Assembly: GCA_034638255.1 (NCBI GenBank)
Contig: JAWPGT010000036.1
Location: 172,113-236,112 of the forward strand
Direction of reading: 5' to 3'
Length of the DNA: 64,000 nucleotides
Source: Coprinus comatus
Taxonomy: Eukaryota > Basidiomycota > Agaricomycetes > Agaricales > Agaricaceae
How positions within the stretch are numbered: position 1 is the stretch's first letter; each line of letters opens with the position of its first letter. This document shows, one piece after another, positions 58,612 through 64,000 of this stretch. Both the position numbers and the translations under genes were made by a program. The notes under the pieces are model-generated. The model was not told where the DNA came from and ran no database searches. It saw only the letters and a program-made list of their open reading frames with translations.

Positions 58612-59184
58612 ATTCGTGGTCCTAGGGTGCCTAGCTTGAAGAGGTCGGAAATTGATGGATCCTGGTTGACTATTGATTGGTAATGTACGTAGACAAGTTT
58701 TTGGAATTAGGAAAGTTAGTTCGGTATTACAAACCATAGCACTTCCGCAAAATCAGTTCCTAGTTCTCCATGTAGAATCAATGAGTCAAATTGCCTTCGA
58801 AGGTTCCAAGTGATCGTCTGACAGTGGGTTGTTGCCTCATAAAGCGGTCCCAGTACTCATGAATTCAGAGAAAGAACTGAGTGTTTTTCGGAATCGTAAT
58901 GTTTAAATGATCCACAATGTCGCCACGTCAAGAAGTTGAGAGTTTAGTACTTGGCGTTGGACATTACATCACATGACGTAGTAGTAGATTACTAGATATA
59001 AGATGTCTTCACGGTCACCAACGTCAATAATATATCTTAACCTCGTAACATCATCATCTCAAGAATCTTATACTTGGCAGGTCAAGGCCAGTCCCTTTGT
59101 TGTACTTGAGAATGGGGCACTATGCACATCAGATGCCTGTTAGAAACTTCAAAGATTTTCAAATCCATACTTCCGTGAACCAAT
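58612..59184. other. Intergenic, no recognised gene
   Basis: Sequence between the F-box pseudogene and the decayed thymidylate synthase copy. Nothing is recognised in it. Confidence 0.5.
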
Positions 59185-59470
59185 AATAGAAGCTTTTACG
59201 ATACCGCACGGAAAAGTATGTTTAGTTGTAAAATGGAGTCATTAAGGGGTAGTGGTCGGGTGGAGGGATATTGTGCCTGTTCCAGCAATATCCGGACAGT
59301 TATCGCCGGCGTCGAGGGATATGTTCTTCATCTGCTCTTTGGCATCATTATGTGATATTGATGGTAGTGTGGCTGTTTTGTTCATCCGTCATACTTGCAA
59401 CGCGCTTGTCACAGATTCAGCGGATCTGTGACTCACCGCGTCTGTTACAATTAACCTATCCGCTTTAGGC
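59185..59470 (-). pseudogene. Decayed copy of the thymidylate synthase 5' end and promoter
   Basis: It aligns with 56975-57290 in the same orientation. Shared DNA blocks include ATATTGTGCCTGTTCCAG, TCGCCGG then GTCGAG, AACGCGCTTGTCACA, and ATCTGTGACTCACCGCG. It starts within the first exon (the codons for the LTTKR region) and runs past the start codon into the upstream flank. The start codon is not preserved in frame and there are deletions. Because non-transcribed flank is included, this is a DNA-level partial duplication, not a processed copy. Confidence 0.72.
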
Positions 59471-59946
59471 TGTTGGTTCACTGCACTGTTAGATCTTGTC
59501 TCAATCACATTCTGGTGATGAGTCAGACGCTTCTTCCACGGGTAATTTTAACAACTCTTCCTAGTATGTATCAGCAACTCGGCAGAGGTACAAGTCATCC
59601 CGAACACGTGGACCCCTTTAACCAACTTATGCACTGCCTTCAAGCTGCAAGTTTAATAACATATTGCAGAGCTCTTTCACCATTGTCGCACGATTTCATT
59701 AATGAGTCAGATACTTAATGATTCCGTCTAACTTTGGTGTCTAATTTTGCATTGATAGTCGTTTCGAGGTGGTCACTTGCACTCGAGTCAATGTTAGACT
59801 ATCCTTCATCATTCGTTCGACGCATTGACTCAGAGACTTTAGGTTATCGAGAGTCATGAGAAAACTACAAAAGGACTGGGTTGTAGTAGTCGTTTTCTTG
59901 TCACTCTGATTCACAAACACTTCAACTTATTATTCTTATCCTGTCT
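59471..59946. other. Intergenic, promoter of the transcription-factor gene
   Basis: No gene recognised. The duplication of thymidylate synthase flank may extend a short way into it. Confidence 0.4.
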
Positions 59947-62141
59947 ATGTCTTCTCGTAGTCAATCATACTCGTCTAATACTAGTAGTCCAGGAGGAATA
60001 CCATCTCCTTCTTCTACAACTACTGGTAGCTCCCGCAACTCCGATGAGTTCCCGCAGATGCTCAAACGGAATGTGACGCAGTTCATCCAGTTTGTGGTCA
60101 ATGTGTACGACTTCACAAAGAAGAAGATTGCGAATATACAGCTGGTAAACAGCGTTCGACAACTCAACAACTTGAGGAAGAAGTTCAACAACTAGAACAA
60201 AGACTTCATCATCATTTACAAATTTCCACTTCCACTTCAAGCTCAAGCCCGAGCTCAAGTCGTAATCGATACCTTGAACCTGTTACTCTACAATTTCCTT
60301 ATCCAGGCTATGATTCTGGAGAGATTCAACCTGCTTTTCAAGAACCTCCACAAAGCATTACTATTGATTTGTAAGTTTAGATCATATGTCATCAGGTCTT
60401 TTTTTAGAGCTTCTTTTGGACTTACTCATACCTTCTCCCCTGGTTTATTAATATGACACAGATTAAACGTATTTTTAACACACGCATCCCAATACGGATT
60501 CTTCCTCCACCCACTCAAATTCAAATCTTCGGTCGTTCAACGTTCCAATCCAGTCGGGCATCCTTCTCGTCCTACACCTTCTCTTTTGTCCGTAATGTAC
60601 CTTCTTGGTATACACCTCACCGCAATCCAAAGTAACGGTCAAGTTCAAGATAATCAAGAGATGAAACAAAGAGAAAGAAGATTCTTAGATTTAGCTCTTG
60701 ACATGACTTTACGGGATATTACATTTCTTACTACTAGTGGAATGGGAATGGGACTTGTTAGTACTGCACTCGGACAAAGGAAGATACAAGTTATTCAAGC
60801 TGAAGTAATACTTTCAAATTATTTTTTCTCCAACAATCGTCCTATAGAAGGCAAATATCATATGAATTCGGCACATTCCTTAGGTTCATCCTTCGGACTT
60901 GGGCTTGGCATTCAACCAAACTACAACTACTCAAACTCAAGTTCAATGACTACGAATGATTTTATAGAAGAGGGAGAACGGACCAATGCCTTTTGGGCGG
61001 TTTATTGTCTTGATAAAGGTTGGAATGGGGTACTCAATTCTCCTTCGAGTATTACTTCCGAAACGAGACAAATGTTGAGCTTACCTTTCCCCAGAGAAAT
61101 AGAAGAATATGAAACTGTACGCATGTCTTCTTTTTTCATCACCATCATCTAATACTAATGTAACTTTTTCTAGGGGCATTATCAAGCTGTTCGACGCCAA
61201 AGACATACATTGGAAGATTTCAAATTAGGCTCAGAACCCCAAGATGAGAATATATCAAGTAGAACTGTTCTCGTTAAAGCCACATTTATCTTTGAACGTA
61301 GTAAAGCTCTTGGTCGCGATTTCCAAAACGGCAAGCAACCCGACAGTCACATCGAAATTTACTACATTCTGAACATATACTTTATCTTTTCTTATAGGAA
61401 CTGTACACCGAGACTATTACACCACAGTAACCCATTTCCTAGACCTCGCCATCCAATTCCGAGCATCCCTGCCATCACTCGACACTTGGTTCCAAGTCCC
61501 TCACACAAGCTCAAGCTCCAACTCAAGAAGTCCAAATCCGAATTGGAATATGAACATTACGAGATCGGCTTATGTGGGGTATACGTTACTCAATGCGGCC
61601 TTAATACGGTTTTATAGTATTTTGGTTGCTAGTAATACGAAAGAATCTCAGGATCGGTATCCTCAGGCTAGACTGCTCCAAGTTCAGGCTGCTCAAGATA
61701 TTTTGAACGCTAATATCAAGTTGGCTAGTCTTTCTTGGAATTTTGGGTTTTTGAATCCGATTATTGCTGTGAGTTCTTAAAGTTCCTTTTTTTCTTTCTT
61801 TTCAATTTCTAATCAATATTCAATGATTTATAGTTTGCGTGGAAAGATGCATTTGAGGTGATATATGAATGCATAATCCGATCAAGCTCGCCTTCACCAT
61901 CATCATCGTCATCGTCATCTCCATCTCCTCAATATTCATATCAACACCACCATTCGTCGAATAATGGTAGCTTGAAACAACTTTTATCTTTAGCGGTTAC
62001 GTCTTTCTCGATTTATTCGAATTCTTGCCCTTTGATTGGTACGTACAATTCATTTGGCTGAAGATGAATGTGGTTTATATGATTTTTTGATAGCTTTTGA
62101 AGTTAAGAATATGAAAGTCGCGCTTGATTCACTCGTGTAAA
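59947..62141 (+). CDS. Fungal-specific transcription factor with incomplete Zn2Cys6 cluster
   Basis: Ser-rich N-terminus from 59947. In another frame from ~60058 it reads TECDAVHPVCGQCVRLHKEE then DCEYT, the second half of a Zn2Cys6 cluster, followed by a coiled coil (TQQLEEEVQQLEQRLHHHL). The first two cysteines are not found in this frame. A 32-nt GT-AG interval (60026-60057) or a frame break links the parts. Introns at 60371-60461, 61117-61173 and three later ones give the fungal_trans domain: VFLTHASQYGFFLHP, HPSRPTPSLLSVMYLLG, NAFWAVYCLDKGW and TRSAYVGYTLLNAAL, ending KVALDSLV. The regulatory domain looks intact; DNA binding is doubtful. Confidence 0.75.
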
Positions 62142-62513
62142 TGTTTGACTACATGGACTGTTATTGTTATTTCTTTCTTTATCTTAATTACCTCGGACAT
62201 TACTGTAGAAGCATTTAATTTGTGTCGTATATGTAGTAGCATAGTTGGTTTTATTATTAATATACACAAGAATAATTTATATCTGAACTGGATGTGCACT
62301 GATGACCCAAATATACCTGTCAACAGGCGAGGAGCTTTACAATACCCTGGAAGCCACCGAACGTCAACTGATGTGTTATAGTATATTTCAAACATTACAC
62401 AAGAAAGTAATCAACACATGCATAACTACCTTGATACAAACTCCTCTAGCTCTAGCTCATAGTGGATTTCTCCAGAGAGAAATTAGGTCGGACGAGGAGA
62501 CGTCAGACAATAA
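62142..62513. other. Convergent intergenic region
   Basis: It separates the transcription-factor stop and the 3' end of the F-box-like fragment. Nothing is recognised. Confidence 0.45.
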
Positions 62514-63180
62514 CTATCGTCTACGTGTGTGTAACGACATCGCAATATCCCATATTCTCAAGCTAACTGGTCTCCAGTTCAATGTCATATGAGGTTTGAT
62601 GAAAAACCTCCAAATAGCCTTGTGGTCAAGCTTCGCCTCCACTTCTTCATCTACCCATCCAATGTTTATGGTTGACTTTTTCCCCAAAATCTTTGATATA
62701 GTCAATCTTTTGCAGTCTGCATAAATCGGACAAGCATCCAATATTACGTCATAAACTTCTTCTACATTTTTGTAGGGGAAGGAGGCGTGTATCTCCACAA
62801 TTGGTATTTTGACGAGGTCAGGATTGCGTAAGAGGGACAGGAGGAATTTCCGACCATGGTGTGTAACATGTACGTACTGCAAAGAATGTTTGGAACGTGA
62901 AATAAGGTTGGAGATTGCGATAGAGGGGCATTGATGCGGTATGTTAGAGTCAGATTGATGGCTTGATATAGCCAAAGTCTGTATATTAGGCAAATTGAAA
63001 GCCTTGAGAACTTGATAGTCCGATGTTAAGAGAGAAAGATGAAGATGTCGTGGATTGGGAAGATGAATGTGGTAGTCATGGACGATTGTGACGCTGTTGT
63101 TGCTATTAGTGATATCACCTGATAAAAACCCTACATGGAAGGCCACTTCTTCAGCCTGAGCCGTCAGTAAAAATTCTCAT
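62514..63180 (-). pseudogene. F-box/LRR-like fragment, 5'-truncated
   Basis: About 210 codons that look like the C-terminal LRR part of a mushroom F-box protein: PNPRHLHLSLLTSDYQVL, FNLPNIQTLAISSHQSD, HSLQYVHVTHHGRKFL and CKRLTISKILG. There is no F-box. Upstream the frame runs only as far as ~63170 (AEEVAFHVGF) and then meets the repeat field starting near 63180. Probably cut off by repeat insertion; an unseen upstream exon cannot be excluded. Confidence 0.5.
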
Positions 63181-64000
63181 GTAATGCCTATGTATATATA
63201 CTATACAATCTAATACCTACAGCCATACCTACTAGGTCTGGATGGCCTAGTAGGTTTGGGAATGCCTATGTATGTCTAGTTTTGAATTCAGGCCTGGTAG
63301 ACCTACTAGGTAACTCATACACTACAATAACTACTGTGCTTTATCATACCTATATATATATCATAATACATGAGATTTGGCTTGGACAATGATAAAAAGG
63401 TACCCTCAGTTTCGACATCTTCCAGATGTTCAATGAATTTTTCTATGATATTATATTCAACTATATTATTTATATTTAAATTATATTACAAATTATTAAT
63501 TTAATGTATTACAACAACTGTGGTTTGAACCTACGCTCTTGGGAAGTCTACATATAATATATAAGTGATGCTGAAACCGTTGGACTAAATAAGAGACGTT
63601 TTCATTAATCTTTAATCTAATATCAACTTTTCCAACTCCATGTTTGCATCTCTATTGCTCCCTACCCAACTCCCGAGTCTGTTGATGCATTGTAATACCT
63701 TATATGCTTCCCCAACATCCCCTTTGTAAAATAGAAGATCCTAGTAATAAACTACACTAGTGTGACATTAATCATATAATATTTAATGAATACATACACA
63801 TACCTACACATACCTACACCATACCTACTAGGTATTGATGTAGGTATTGGAAATATGTACTATGGATGAGAATATCTACTACATGTGGCTCATGCATGGT
63901 ACACAGCTACCAGCCATGCTGCAGGCATCAACGCCACCTAACACAGATCTTGCCAGGTATGTTAAGATCTAGTATACTTCACAAATACATACAAAAAAAA
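63181..64000. repeat. AT-rich repeat field with CCTACTAGG motifs
   Basis: The palindromic motif ACCTACTAGGT or its half (CCTACTAGG, CCTAGTAGG) recurs at about 63230, 63246, 63309 and 63825, with related TACCTACA and TGTAGGTA units in opposite orientations near both ends. This suggests terminal repeats of a short element, with a T/A-rich interior. An A-run closes the window. It is non-coding. Confidence 0.5.
63514..63600 (-). other. tRNA-like sequence (possible SINE head)
   Basis: On the minus strand it has an A-box-like TTAGTCCAACGGTTT and, 42 bases on, a B-box GGTTCAAACC, the spacing of a pol III internal promoter. It lacks a matching acceptor stem and a clear anticodon arm, so it is not a working tRNA. 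The AT-rich sequence after it and the surrounding repeats fit a tRNA-derived SINE. Confidence 0.35.

Noticed and set aside
1..64000. Secondary-metabolite gene cluster
   Set aside because: A transporter and a transcription factor are present, but there is no synthase, terpene cyclase, P450 or methyltransferase, and the two are 55 kb apart.
1..64000. CRISPR array, rRNA genes or prokaryotic insertion sequences
   Set aside because: No regularly spaced repeats, rRNA motifs or transposase reading frames were seen; the window is eukaryotic with spliceosomal introns.

Overview
This window is nuclear DNA from a filamentous fungus, most likely an Agaricomycete (Basidiomycota). The evidence is many GT-AG introns of about 50-60 nt, several F-box-like/LRR genes of the mushroom type, FunK1-type kinases, a DUF6534-like seven-helix protein, two CE16-type SGNH esterases, P-loop GTPases with many small exons, and a small secreted cysteine protein of a fungal family. 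Species cannot be told from sequence alone. Exon structures below were read by hand and are reported only where reading frame, splice sites and family motifs agree.

Layout. 1-5.1 kb: the 3' part of a CE16-type esterase (+) and an MFS transporter (-). 8.6-13.1 kb: two tandem kinase-like genes (-), both broken. 13.7-15.5 kb: a CFEM surface protein and an intronless F-box-like gene. 16.7-19.3 kb: a large Q/N/S-rich protein of unknown function. 21.8-23.1 kb: a YjgF/Rid-family protein and a small secreted protein. 23.8-40 kb: a duplicated block with four FunK1 kinase copies (one intact, one inverted pseudogene, one internally deleted, one C-terminal relic), a seven-helix protein, and two SNG1-like (DUF3533) membrane proteins. 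40.2-43 kb: ribosomal protein P1 and a GTPase with two tandem G domains, facing each other. 44.3-50.6 kb: two F-box genes around an aminoglycoside-phosphotransferase-like gene that carries a 378-bp inverted-repeat element. 50.9-54.2 kb: a single-pass membrane protein and a second CE16-type esterase whose GDSY motif is spread over two micro-exons. 56.2-59.5 kb: thymidylate synthase (-), an F-box pseudogene, and a decayed copy of the thymidylate synthase 5' end. 59.9-64 kb: a fungal transcription factor with a damaged zinc cluster, a truncated F-box-like fragment, and a repeat field with a tRNA-like (possible SINE) head.

The genes do not form an obvious metabolic cluster. The window mixes housekeeping genes (P1, thymidylate synthase) with lineage-specific families that are expanding and decaying locally. 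The most notable structures are the micro-exons in the second esterase, the exon-by-exon internal duplication in the GTPase, the inverted-repeat element that could be spliced as an intron, and the mosaic FunK1/SNG1 block. Several conserved genes, including P1, show single-base frame breaks, so some indel errors in the assembly should be considered.
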